Under the pieces are notes generated by a model. The model ran no database searches and was not told the origin of the DNA. It saw only the letters and a program-made list of their open reading frames with translations. From positions 13,053 through 77,052 of the forward strand of contig JAVBVZ010000033.1 in the NCBI GenBank assembly GCA_036679405.1: a stretch of 64,000 nt of DNA, written 5' to 3'. The DNA is from JAEYKI01 sp036679405. GTDB lineage: Bacteria > Bacillota > Clostridia > Christensenellales > Christensenellaceae. Position numbers and translations under genes: made by a program. Positions 17,913-26,056 of the stretch are shown piece by piece; the stretch's first letter is position 1, and the number at the start of each line of letters is the position of its first letter.

Positions 17913-19118
17913 ATGGACAGAATACTTTATGCGCCCAACACAAAAAAAACAGGAGAAATGCCGCCCGAGGGAGCTTTGTTTTCACAAGAAGAAGTGCGCA
18001 AGGTGCTTCGGTTCCACCGGTCCATGGGTTCAAAGTATAATGAGACCCCGCTGTGTGCGCTCCGCGCGTTTGCGGAGCGGGTCGGAGTCGGTGCCTTTTA
18101 TGTAAAAGACGAATCGAAACGCGGAAATTTAAAGGCATTTAAGCTTTTGGGCGGTTCTTATGCGGTCGCAAACTGCATTTGTGCAAGGCTGGGCGTACGG
18201 ATAGAAGATGTGGATTTTGACTATTTAAAATCAAAAGAAGCAAAAGAAAAGCTGGGCGAAGTCGTTTTCGCTGCGGCCTCCGACGGAAACCACGGAAAAT
18301 CCGTCGCATGGGCGGCGCATGAATTCGGGCAGAAAGCGATCGTTTATATGCCCAAAGGAACCGTGCGGGATCGGATCGCGGCAATCGAGGCCCTGGGCGC
18401 TAAGGTAGTGGTCTCGGACTACAGTTATGACTGGTGTGTGCGCGAAGTGAATCGGTTGGCTGCCTTAAAAGGATGGATCGCAGTGCCGGATACGGCCGGT
18501 GAAGGAGATGCACAGGTTGCTTCCTGGGTGATGCAGGGGTATGCAACCATGGCGAGTGAAGCCATTGCCCAACTTGGGGACGCCTCTCCCACTCACCTGT
18601 TTTTGCAGGCGGGCGTAGGCTCTATGGCGGCCGCAATGACGGCTTCGTTTGCGGCGCGCTACGGAAAAGACATCAAAATTTATATTTTAGAGCCGCACCA
18701 GGCGGCCTGCTATTATGCCTCCGGGCAGGCGGGAGACGGAAGCGCGCATAGCGTGGATGGGGAAATGGACAGCATTATGGCCGGCCTTTCCTGCGGAGTA
18801 CCCAATCCGCTTTCATGGGAGATCATCCGCAATCTGGCAGACGGTTTTTTTTCGCTTGATGATGTGCTGACCGCAAACGGAATGAGGATTCTTGGAAACC
18901 CGCTGCCGGGCGATCCGCGTGTGATTGCCGGAGAATCCGGTGCGGTCGGGACCGGATTTGTAGATGAACTTGCAAAATCATACCCCGGTTTGGCAAAAAA
19001 AATAGGGCTTAATGACCATTCGGTGGTCGTTGTTTTCAGCACCGAAGGTGACACGGACACCCAAAATTACAGAGAGGTCGTTTGGTACGGAAAGTATCCG
19101 TATGATGCGCTCAAGTGA
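17913..19118 (+). CDS. ygeX: 2,3-diaminopropionate ammonia-lyase YgeX
   Basis: The 401-residue PLP enzyme has the catalytic lysine in NLKAFKLLGGSYA near residue 76, the SDGNHGKSVAW loop, and QAGVGSMAAAM as phosphate loop. This fits diaminopropionate ammonia-lyase (398 residues in E. coli), which converts 2,3-diaminopropionate to pyruvate and two ammonia, the last step of the pathway. GGAG seven bases upstream supports the ATG. It is the last gene of the rightward operon, and its end overlaps the convergent ModE-like gene by 8 bp. Confidence 0.93.
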   Translation: MDRILYAPNTKKTGEMPPEGALFSQEEVRKVLRFHRSMGSKYNETPLCALRAFAERVGVGAFYVKDESKRGNLKAFKLLGGSYAVANCICARLGVRIEDVDFDYLKSKEAKEKLGEVVFAAASDGNHGKSVAWAAHEFGQKAIVYMPKGTVRDRIAAIEALGAKVVVSDYSYDWCVREVNRLAALKGWIAVPDTAGEGDAQVASWVMQGYATMASEAIAQLGDASPTHLFLQAGVGSMAAAMTASFAARYGKDIKIYILEPHQAACYYASGQAGDGSAHSVDGEMDSIMAGLSCGVPNPLSWEIIRNLADGFFSLDDVLTANGMRILGNPLPGDPRVIAGESGAVGTGFVDELAKSYPGLAKKIGLNDHSVVVVFSTEGDTDTQNYREVVWYGKYPYDALK

Positions 19119-19467
19119 TTTTTCCAACTTCGCGTTGGAGCGTTTTGAAAAGTTCGTCCGCATTGGCTTTGATTCCGGAGGAAAATTCCTGGTAAAGACG
19201 GAGCATCTCGCGTGCGGCGTCCGTAAGTTCACTGCCGCCGCCGGATTCGCCTCCGGTACGGCTTAACAGCAGATGGAAGCCAAGGTGCTTTTCCGCGTTT
19301 TTGATCATGGCGGTGGCCTTGGAATAAGACATGGACATCAGGCGGCTGGCGGCCAGCAGGGAATGTGTTTTATCCACGTTGCGGAGCAATGTCACCGTAC
19401 CCGGTCCAAAAAACTTTTCTCCGGCGCAAAGACGTATGTGGATGGAATATGTGAAATCTTCTTTCAT
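19111..19467 (-). CDS. ModE-type winged helix-turn-helix regulator
   Basis: This 118-residue protein is the N-terminal DNA-binding half of the ModE/LysR-like family, with the characteristic AASRLMSMSYSKATAMI helix-turn-helix near residues 40-56 and GGESGGGSELTDAARE after it. It lacks the C-terminal molybdate-binding (TOBE) domains of full ModE. Small proteins of this type often sit beside molybdenum hydroxylase genes and probably regulate them; whether it senses molybdate is unclear. The ATG at 19467 follows GGAGG at good spacing. It lies 13 bp after mocA in the same leftward operon. Confidence 0.85.
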   Translation of the reverse strand: MKEDFTYSIHIRLCAGEKFFGPGTVTLLRNVDKTHSLLAASRLMSMSYSKATAMIKNAEKHLGFHLLLSRTGGESGGGSELTDAAREMLRLYQEFSSGIKANADELFKTLQREVGKIT

Positions 19468-19480
19468 AATACCTCCGCAG

Positions 19481-20077
19481 TTAACGGGAGTGCCCGGATT
19501 TTGCAAGAATCAATGATTCTATCTGCCTAAGCTGTGCGGGCGTATCCGCGTCCATAAGCTGGGTTTTGTCCGGGATATCGTATGTTTTTACAAGCTCGGG
19601 GTGGGCGGAAATAACAGTTTTGCCCGACCCTTCGGCGGAGAGGTTTTTCAGCTCCCCGAACAGAGAAGAGGGAAAGATAACCGGATTGCCGCGTTTTTTG
19701 TGGCTGGAAAGAGTAAGAATACTGCCCGCTTCGTATGCCGCCGCCATACCGGCGAGGGTATCCCGTGTTAAAAGAGGCTGGTCGCATACGCAAAACATGT
19801 TGGCGTCTGCGTCCGGGAGGGAAGTAAGCCCCATGCGGACGCTGCGGGCAACGCCCAGCTCCGGCCGGTCATTGATGATTCCGGGGATACCGTAGCGTTC
19901 GGCCAGGCCGAGAAGATCGCGGTCGGCTGCAACCATCAGGCAATGGCTGAAACAATCCTGCGGAAGGGCGGAAAGAATATATTCCGCCAGGGGCCTGCCT
20001 GCAAGGGGAGCCTTGAGTTTACCGCCGCCGAACCGGACGCCGGCTCCGGCGGCAAGGAGTATGCAGCCTGTTTTCAT
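19481..20077 (-). CDS. mocA: MocA/YgfJ-type molybdenum cofactor cytidylyltransferase
   Basis: The 198-residue nucleotidyltransferase opens with LLAAGAGVRFGGGKL, the NTP-binding signature of the MobA-like family. It has CVCDQPLLT, the metal-binding Asp region, in the middle and GNPVIFP further on. It most resembles MocA/YgfJ, which attaches CMP to molybdopterin to form the MCD cofactor used by xanthine dehydrogenases. It would thus mature both molybdenum hydroxylases of this island. AAAGGAG lies five bases before the ATG. It is transcribed from a strong promoter at 20108-20136 together with the ModE-like gene. Confidence 0.87.
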   Translation of the reverse strand: MKTGCILLAAGAGVRFGGGKLKAPLAGRPLAEYILSALPQDCFSHCLMVAADRDLLGLAERYGIPGIINDRPELGVARSVRMGLTSLPDADANMFCVCDQPLLTRDTLAGMAAAYEAGSILTLSSHKKRGNPVIFPSSLFGELKNLSAEGSGKTVISAHPELVKTYDIPDKTQLMDADTPAQLRQIESLILAKSGHSR

Positions 20078-20107
20078 GGCGCTCCTTTCAGCAATGTGTT
20101 TAAATGT

Positions 20108-20136
20108 ATTATACTCCCCATGGCAAAGGATTGCAA
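20108..20136 (-). promoter_or_regulatory. Promoter of mocA and the ModE-like gene
   Basis: Reading leftward, TTGCAA (20136-20131) and TATAAT (20113-20108) are 17 bases apart. Transcription would start near 20101, about 24 bases before the mocA ATG. TTGCAA is its own reverse complement, so it could also act as a -35 box for the regulator gene at 20179, but no good -10 lies on that side. Confidence 0.65.
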
Positions 20137-20178
20137 AATCAAAAACGAATCTGATTTAAGGAAGGAAAGGTAAAAACT

Positions 20179-20835
20179 ATGCATAAGATGTTTGCCCAAC
20201 AGCCTTTTTGGAAGCATCTCGCCAGCGGACTCGCGGGTCATTTTGGAGACAATTGTGAGGTGGTGGTCCATGACCTCACCGAACGCATTGGGCATACGAT
20301 TGTTGTCCTGGAAAACGGTCATGTGACCGGGCGCAAAGTGGGCGACGGCCCCTCCAGGATCGTGCTTGAAGCGCTTTCCAAAAAACCGGAAGAATTAAAA
20401 GACCGCATCAATTATCTTACTCAAACGGAAGACGGACGCATTTTAAAATCCAGCACCATCTATATCCGGGATGAAGAAAGTAACGTGGTGGGGATACTCG
20501 GCATCAATTATGATATCACAGACTTCAAAATGATGGATTTCACGCTTAAAAATTTTCTGAGTGCACAGGATGAAAAAGAAATGCCCCAGAAAATCAACAA
20601 TAGCGTAAAAGGCCTTTTGGACGAACTAATCGACCAGTCGGTCCGTCTGCTTGGAAAACCCGTATCCCAAATGAACCGGGAAGACAAAATAAAAGCGGTA
20701 CAGTTTTTGCACGACAAAGGTGCGTTTTTGATTACCAAGTCAGGGGACAAGGTTTCCAAATTTTTTGGAATATCAAAATATACCCTATATAACTATATTG
20801 ACTTAAAAGAGAATGAAGGTACAGGCGTGCGTTGA
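20179..20835 (+). CDS. YheO-type PAS and helix-turn-helix transcriptional regulator
   Basis: A 218-residue regulator. The N-terminal two thirds is a YheO-like PAS domain (CEVVVHDLTE near residue 27, IGINYDITDF-type strand near 115); the C-terminal 60 residues form a YheO-type helix-turn-helix (KIKAVQFLHDKGAFLITKSGDKVSKFFGIS). Such proteins often control amino acid or purine use genes beside them. It is the only ligand-sensing regulator in the island and so the best candidate to control the ygeY operon or the following amidohydrolase. A strong AAGGAAAGG precedes the ATG. It is divergent from mocA. Confidence 0.85.
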   Translation: MHKMFAQQPFWKHLASGLAGHFGDNCEVVVHDLTERIGHTIVVLENGHVTGRKVGDGPSRIVLEALSKKPEELKDRINYLTQTEDGRILKSSTIYIRDEESNVVGILGINYDITDFKMMDFTLKNFLSAQDEKEMPQKINNSVKGLLDELIDQSVRLLGKPVSQMNREDKIKAVQFLHDKGAFLITKSGDKVSKFFGISKYTLYNYIDLKENEGTGVR

Positions 20836-20849
20836 AGAAAGAGGAGACG

Positions 20850-20864
20850 GCCGCCTCCGGCGGC
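20850..20864 (+). other. Short GC hairpin between regulator and amidohydrolase
   Basis: GCCGCC and GGCGGC form a six-pair stem with a three-base loop in the 51-bp gap, followed by the purine-rich ribosome binding site rather than a T run. It could alter mRNA stability or translation between the two genes, but is not a terminator. Confidence 0.35.
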
Positions 20865-20886
20865 AAAGGGGAGGGGAGATACAGTT

Positions 20887-22278
20887 TTGACAGGTATCAT
20901 CGGAAATACAACTTTAATTACGGTGGACAGCACGCGGCGCATCATTCGTGATGGCGCCGTAGTCATTCGGGGAAATGTGATCGAGGATATCGGCAAAACC
21001 CGGGAAATGGTAAAAAAGTACCCGGGGTATGCGTTTTATGATATGAGCGGTCATGTGGTGATGCCCGGACTTATTAATGCGCATGTGCACCTGACGCAGG
21101 CGCTCATTAAGGGTTGCGCAGACGACATGAGCCTGATAGACTTTCTGGCAAACCGCATGTGGCGGCTTATGGGCAGTTATACCGAAGAAGAGGCGCTGGT
21201 ATCGGCAAAGCTTTGCCTTTTGGAAATGATCAAATCGGGTACGACAACCTTTGCCGAAACGCTGCTTCTGTCTCGCTATGGGCTGCCGGGTATCACGGAT
21301 GCCGTGGTGCAAAGCGGCATGCGCGGGGCTTTGGCCAAATCGGTAATGGATATCGCGACTTATGCTTCCCGGGAAGATAATATTATGGACCGGGGCATGG
21401 TGGAAGACGGGGACGAATGCCTTCGGCAGGCCGTGGAATGGAAAAAAGAAAGCGAAGGCGCAGGAGACGGACGGGTCAATATATGGCTTGGCCCAAGGCC
21501 GGTGGGCTCTACTACCAAAGAAATGCTGCGTAAGGTTTCCAAAGTGGCAGGGGAGAACGACATGGGGATCGCCATCCACTTCTGTGAGGTAAAGCAGGAT
21601 GTGGAGCTGATGCGCAGCCAATACGGGCAGACGCCCGGCGATTTTGCCCAGTCCGCGGGCATCCTGACGGACAAGACCCTTTTGGTGCACAGTGTCTGGC
21701 TTGCGCCAAAGGATATGGAAGCCATCAAGCGGAACGGCTCTTCGGTGGTACATTGTCCGGCCAGTAATTTAAAGTTGGCCTCCGGGTTCTGCCCTGTGCC
21801 CGAACTGCTTAACGCAGGCGTAAACGTATGTCTCGGAACGGACGCTTCCACCTGCGACAATGCGTATGATATGTTTGACGCCATGCGGCTTGCGGCCATT
21901 ATCCATAAGGGAAAGCTTTTGGATCCTCTGGTCGTTCCGGCGGAAACGGCAATAGAGATGGCTACCATCAACGGTGCGAAGGCGATGGGCAAAGAAGATC
22001 AGATCGGATCGCTGGAAGTCGGAAAAAAAGCGGATTTGATTGCAGTCAATATGGGGCATGTACGAATATCCCCTAATTTGAATCCTGTTTCGGCAATTGT
22101 TTATTCTGCGAAAGGGTCGGACGTGACAGATGTAATCGTCAACGGTGAATTTGTCGTAAAAGAAGGCCGGGTCCTGACAATGGATGAGCAAGAAATAATC
22201 AGGGATGCTGAAAAAACAATTCTCAGGGTCCTTAAAAAAACAGGCATACAAAACCGGTCAAAATGGGAGACCGTTTAA
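20887..22278 (+). CDS. Amidohydrolase, SsnA/adenosine-guanine deaminase group
   Basis: This 463-residue protein of the amidohydrolase superfamily starts at TTG, with GGGGAG about nine bases upstream. Metal and active-site motifs: NAHVHLTQAL near residue 67, IAIHFCE near 230, LVHSVWL near 264, VHCPASNLKL near 288 and LGTDAST near 317. These match the deaminases of guanine, 8-oxoguanine, S-adenosylhomocysteine and methylthioadenosine. Together with the purine context, deamination of an aminopurine or nucleoside feeding xanthine or hypoxanthine to the dehydrogenases is likely. The exact substrate is not readable. It ends at a strong terminator. Confidence 0.85.
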   Translation: MTGIIGNTTLITVDSTRRIIRDGAVVIRGNVIEDIGKTREMVKKYPGYAFYDMSGHVVMPGLINAHVHLTQALIKGCADDMSLIDFLANRMWRLMGSYTEEEALVSAKLCLLEMIKSGTTTFAETLLLSRYGLPGITDAVVQSGMRGALAKSVMDIATYASREDNIMDRGMVEDGDECLRQAVEWKKESEGAGDGRVNIWLGPRPVGSTTKEMLRKVSKVAGENDMGIAIHFCEVKQDVELMRSQYGQTPGDFAQSAGILTDKTLLVHSVWLAPKDMEAIKRNGSSVVHCPASNLKLASGFCPVPELLNAGVNVCLGTDASTCDNAYDMFDAMRLAAIIHKGKLLDPLVVPAETAIEMATINGAKAMGKEDQIGSLEVGKKADLIAVNMGHVRISPNLNPVSAIVYSAKGSDVTDVIVNGEFVVKEGRVLTMDEQEIIRDAEKTILRVLKKTGIQNRSKWETV

Positions 22279-22295
22279 AAGCCGGATAAAAAAAA

Positions 22296-22329
22296 CTGAA
22301 CGGACAGTGTGTCCGTTCAGTCTTTTTTT
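22296..22329 (+). terminator. Strong intrinsic terminator after the amidohydrolase
   Basis: CTGAACGGACA and TGTCCGTTCAG make a perfect 11-pair stem with a three-base loop, followed by TCTTTTTTT. It separates the rightward genes from the convergent nucleoside transporter operon. Confidence 0.9.
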
Positions 22330-22378
22330 ATTCAAAAATAAATATGGTCTGCAAATACGCAAAATGCAATTTTGTGCG

Positions 22379-23350
22379 TTACCTGTCTTCGCGGAAATAA
22401 GAAAGTCCAAGGCTGTCCGGCGGCTGGTTTTCGCGCTTTTTGCGTATGGAGAAAACAATCAATACAACAATTGTGACTGCGTAAGGCAGCATTTTGAAAA
22501 GTTCTTGTGACGATCGGGTAAGCCCCGGAATGTAGAAGTAGAGCCAAAAGAGAACGCCAAACAGGTAAGAACCCCAAATCGCATGAACGGGCTTCCAACG
22601 CGCAAAAATAACAAGCGCAACCGCAAGCCAGCCAAGCTGTTCTATCCCGCCGTCGTTTGCCCAGGTTCCTTTAATATAATCCATAACGTAGTAAAGACCG
22701 CCGAGTCCGGAAATGGCTGCGCCAATGCACGTTGCCAGGTATTTGTATTTGGTTACATTGATACCGGCCGCATCCGCCGTAGCGGGGTTCTCGCCAACCG
22801 CGCGGAGGTTGAGCCCCTTACGCGTATTTGTGAGAAACCAGGTTGTGAAAATGGCCAGGCCGATTGCAAGGTAAACCATAAAGCCAAGCGACGAAAAAAC
22901 GTCTACGTTTGAAAAGAAAGGAAGCGTCGCGCGGTAGGCGCTGCTGGTGGCGGCAATGGAAATCTGGCCTACGCCGCCGGCCATCGTATTCATCGCGCCG
23001 CCGAAAAAGTTGGCGACGCCCGCACCGAAAATTGTCAGGGTCAAACCTGTCACTTGCTGGTTGGCGCGCAGGGTGATGGTCAAAAAACTGTAGATAAGTC
23101 CGCCAAGAATGGCAGCTGCAAGTCCGCAAACCAAAGCAATTACAAGGCCAACTCCGGGTACGGGAGAGGCAACGCTGGATTCGTACAGGAAAGAGCCGGC
23201 CAGGCCCGCAATACCTGCCAGATACATGATGCCCGGAACACCTAGATTCAGGTTCCCGGATTTCTCTGTTAAAATTTCGCCTGTGGCGCCGAAGAGTATG
23301 ACGGTGCCGAAAACAATTGCCGCCTGAAGTAAGGATAGTGTCTGATCCAT
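22379..23350 (-). CDS. Nucleoside-type ABC transporter permease (NupQ/YufQ-like)
   Basis: A 323-residue multi-pass membrane protein of the BPD_transp_2 family with GEILTEKSGNLNLGVPGIMYLAG near its start, characteristic of the second permease of BMP-family nucleoside importers. About 8-10 hydrophobic segments are visible. I chose the ATG at 23350: the in-frame ATG at 23371 overlaps its own ribosome binding site (GAAAGGAAG). The start lies one base after the stop of the preceding permease gene. It is the last gene of the leftward bmp-ATPase-permease-permease operon. Confidence 0.88.
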   Translation of the reverse strand: MDQTLSLLQAAIVFGTVILFGATGEILTEKSGNLNLGVPGIMYLAGIAGLAGSFLYESSVASPVPGVGLVIALVCGLAAAILGGLIYSFLTITLRANQQVTGLTLTIFGAGVANFFGGAMNTMAGGVGQISIAATSSAYRATLPFFSNVDVFSSLGFMVYLAIGLAIFTTWFLTNTRKGLNLRAVGENPATADAAGINVTKYKYLATCIGAAISGLGGLYYVMDYIKGTWANDGGIEQLGWLAVALVIFARWKPVHAIWGSYLFGVLFWLYFYIPGLTRSSQELFKMLPYAVTIVVLIVFSIRKKRENQPPDSLGLSYFREDR

Positions 23351-23351
23351 A

Positions 23352-24449
23352 TCAGTTTGCTTCCTTTCCACCGCGTAAAACTAACCGGTAATTAATAAAG
23401 AATTCGCTGCCCAGAATGAAAAACAGAATGATACCCGTGATCATTTGGGAAGCAAAATCATTGAGGTTATATTGCGAGGCAATCTGTATTGCGCCTTTTT
23501 CCAAAAACACAAGAAGCATCGCAATTAAAATCATCGTAAAAGTATTGAACTTGGCAAGCCAGGCCACGATGATGGCCGTAAAGCCAATTCCGCCCGCAGT
23601 GCTTGTTGAAATGGTATGGGAGGAACCGGCGACGGCAATGAAGCCCGCCAGGCCGCAAATCGCGCCTGAAAGCATCATTGTGCGTTTAATAACGCTTTTA
23701 ACGTGTATGCCAATATAGTTTGCCGTACGTTCGGACTCGCCAACGACAGAAATTTCATAGCCTTGCTTGGCGTAGCGGAGGTAAATGTACATACCGACCA
23801 CCAAGGCCATTACAATTATTACGTTCATCATATACTGCTGCCCAAACAGGGAAGGGAACCATCCGGCTTTCGTCTGCTGGTTTATAATGCCTACCGTGTT
23901 CGAGCCGAACGGGTTTTCCCATGTGGCAACAAAAAAGGATGTCAGCTGGATGGCAACATAATTCATCATTAGGGTAAACAGAGTTTCATTTGTTCCAAAG
24001 CGCGCCTTGAATGTAGCGGGTATGAGTCCCCAAAGCGCACCGGCCACGCAGCTTAAGGCAAAAGATATCAAAATAAGCATCCATGTTGGCAGCGAACTGC
24101 CAAGATAGATCATTACGGCAGCGGTCGCAATGCCGCCGACCAGGATCTGTCCTTCCGCACCAATATTCCAAAAACGCATTTTAAAGGCGGGCGCAAGGCC
24201 AATGCCGACGCAAAGCAGCATAACCATATCGCGCAATGTGACCCAAAAACGTTTTTCAGAGCCGAAGTTACCCTCAAACATAGCGCCGTAAACATTAAGA
24301 GGATTCAGTTTCACAATGGAATAGATGACGATTGCGCTTACGGCGAGAGCAAGAGCGAGACCTGCAAGCCGGATAAGCCAGCTTTGCGAAGTAGAAATGG
24401 AATCGCGTCTTGTAATGCGCATAAAGGGTTCTTTATGAGATTGGTTCAT
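23352..24449 (-). CDS. Nucleoside-type ABC transporter permease (NupP/YufP-like)
   Basis: A 365-residue inner membrane protein with an N-terminal cytoplasmic stretch, then about nine hydrophobic segments. MRFWNIGAEGQILVGG near residue 90 and FGTNETLFTLMMNYVA near 150 are typical of the first permease in BMP-type nucleoside systems. It forms the channel with the next gene product. Its ATG overlaps the ATPase stop as ATGA, and a GGAGG site lies just upstream within the ATPase gene. Confidence 0.88.
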   Translation of the reverse strand: MNQSHKEPFMRITRRDSISTSQSWLIRLAGLALALAVSAIVIYSIVKLNPLNVYGAMFEGNFGSEKRFWVTLRDMVMLLCVGIGLAPAFKMRFWNIGAEGQILVGGIATAAVMIYLGSSLPTWMLILISFALSCVAGALWGLIPATFKARFGTNETLFTLMMNYVAIQLTSFFVATWENPFGSNTVGIINQQTKAGWFPSLFGQQYMMNVIIVMALVVGMYIYLRYAKQGYEISVVGESERTANYIGIHVKSVIKRTMMLSGAICGLAGFIAVAGSSHTISTSTAGGIGFTAIIVAWLAKFNTFTMILIAMLLVFLEKGAIQIASQYNLNDFASQMITGIILFFILGSEFFINYRLVLRGGKEAN

Positions 24450-25984
24450 GCTTGTCCTCCCCCTCCGAAGTGAGTCATCATCATGCCGACTTCATTTTTA
24501 TCCGCATCTTTGCCGGAGATGATGCCGCTGACCATTCCGCCGCAGAGGACAAGAATCCGGTCACAGAACTCCAGCAGAACGTCCAGGTCTTCGCCGACAA
24601 AAAGAACGGCGACGCCCTTTTGTTTCTGCTGGTTTATAAGATCGTAAATGGTATAGGATGAGTTGATGTCCAGCCCGCGTACGGCGTACGCCGTCATAAG
24701 GACAGCCGGAGAAGAAGAAATTTCGCGTCCCACCAAAACTTTCTGAACATTTCCTCCTGAAAGCTTGCGCACCGGGGTAGAGAGGCCCGGCGTATTTACG
24801 GAAAGATCGGTTACAACGCGTTCCGCCAGGGTGCGGGGCGTCTTTCTGTCAACAAATGCAGACTTTCCGTTGCGGAAAGACCGGAGCATCATGTTGTCGG
24901 TTAAGTCCATATCCCCCACGAGCCCCATGCCGAGCCGGTCTTCAGGCACAAAGGAAAGCTTAACGCCTAAAGAGAGAATTTCGCGCGGATCCTTGCCGAT
25001 AAGCTCGATCTCCTTGCCGGTGTCGGGGTCTATATATAAAATGCTTCCCGACTCAAACGGCTGCAAGCCTGCAATGGATTCCAAAAGTTCTTTTTGGCCG
25101 CACCCCGAAATGCCCGCAATACCAAGAATTTCGCCCGAATAGGCGGTGAATGAAACGTCACAGAGCTTGGTGATACCGTCTTTGTCATGTACGGTGAGCC
25201 CTTTTACTATAATGCGCGGTTTCGGGTCCTTAGGCTCGGGCCGTTCAATATTAAGGGAAACGGAATGGCCGACCATCATACAGGTCATTTCCGCGGCGTT
25301 CGTTTCTTTTGTAGGCATGCCGCCAATCAACTGTCCGCGCCGCAGAACCACAACGCGGTCGGATATATCTTCAACTTCATGTAATTTATGAGTAATAATG
25401 ACGATTGCTTTGCCGTCGTCGCGCATGTTGCGCAGCACGGTAAAAAGTTTTTCTGTCTCCTGCGGGGTTAGGACAGCGGTAGGTTCGTCTAGAATCAATA
25501 TATTTGCGCCCCGGTAGAGTACTTTTACAATTTCAACGGCCTGTTTTTGGGAAACGGACATGTCATAGATTTTTTGATCCGGATTGACTTCAAAGCCATA
25601 CGCCGCGCAGATACTGCGTATCTCATCACCAACGGCCTTCATGTCGAACCGGCCTTTTTCGGGCATACCCAGGATAATGTTTTCAGCCGCGGTAAGCACG
25701 TCCACAAGTTTGAAGTGTTGGTGGATCATACCGATGCCAAGGTCGTAAGCGTCCTTGGGGCTTCGGATGGAAACTTCCTGTCCATCAACAAATATATGCC
25801 CGGCGTCTGGATAGTAGATGCCGGACAGCATATTCATGAGCGTGGTCTTGCCGCTGCCATTTTCTCCCAGTAAGGCGAGGATCTCTCCTTTAAATATGTC
25901 GAGTCTCACCCGGTCGTTAGCAACAATCGGACCAAATGTTTTGGTAATATCGCGCATGCTGACTGCCGCTTGGGCACTTTGCAT
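24446..25984 (-). CDS. Nucleoside-type ABC transporter ATPase with two nucleotide-binding domains
   Basis: The 512-residue protein has two ABC domains, as in YufO/NupO and RbsA. The first is complete: Walker A GENGSGKTT near residue 40, signature MSVSQKQA near 144, Walker B ILILDEPT near 163. The second has a degenerate Walker A (GISGCGQKE), signature LSGGNVQK, and a changed Walker B (VLMTAYAVRGLD) lacking the Asp-Glu pair, so one ATP site should be inactive; this is common in the BMP-type group. It powers import by the two permeases downstream. AAGGGGG nine bases upstream supports the ATG. Confidence 0.9.
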   Translation of the reverse strand: MQSAQAAVSMRDITKTFGPIVANDRVRLDIFKGEILALLGENGSGKTTLMNMLSGIYYPDAGHIFVDGQEVSIRSPKDAYDLGIGMIHQHFKLVDVLTAAENIILGMPEKGRFDMKAVGDEIRSICAAYGFEVNPDQKIYDMSVSQKQAVEIVKVLYRGANILILDEPTAVLTPQETEKLFTVLRNMRDDGKAIVIITHKLHEVEDISDRVVVLRRGQLIGGMPTKETNAAEMTCMMVGHSVSLNIERPEPKDPKPRIIVKGLTVHDKDGITKLCDVSFTAYSGEILGIAGISGCGQKELLESIAGLQPFESGSILYIDPDTGKEIELIGKDPREILSLGVKLSFVPEDRLGMGLVGDMDLTDNMMLRSFRNGKSAFVDRKTPRTLAERVVTDLSVNTPGLSTPVRKLSGGNVQKVLVGREISSSPAVLMTAYAVRGLDINSSYTIYDLINQQKQKGVAVLFVGEDLDVLLEFCDRILVLCGGMVSGIISGKDADKNEVGMMMTHFGGGGQA

Positions 25985-26010
25985 AGTGGATTACCCCCTT
26001 GAAAATCATG

Positions 26011-26036
26011 GAAAGAGCCACTTAAGTGGCTCTTTC
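26011..26036. repeat. 26-base perfect palindrome between binding-protein gene and ATPase gene
   Basis: Two 13-base arms (GAAAGAGCCACTT and its exact complement) meet with no loop bases. It lies in the 72-bp gap between the BMP lipoprotein gene and the ATPase gene. No T run follows on the leftward strand. It probably works as a stabilising or partly terminating mRNA hairpin that keeps binding-protein output above that of the membrane genes. Confidence 0.7.
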
Positions 26037-26056
26037 CGTTTCAATTAGATTGTAGA

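Noticed and set aside
20131..20159. Rightward promoter for the YheO-type regulator
   Set aside because: TTGCAA is present, but the -10 at 17 bases is ATTTAA, too far from consensus to list.
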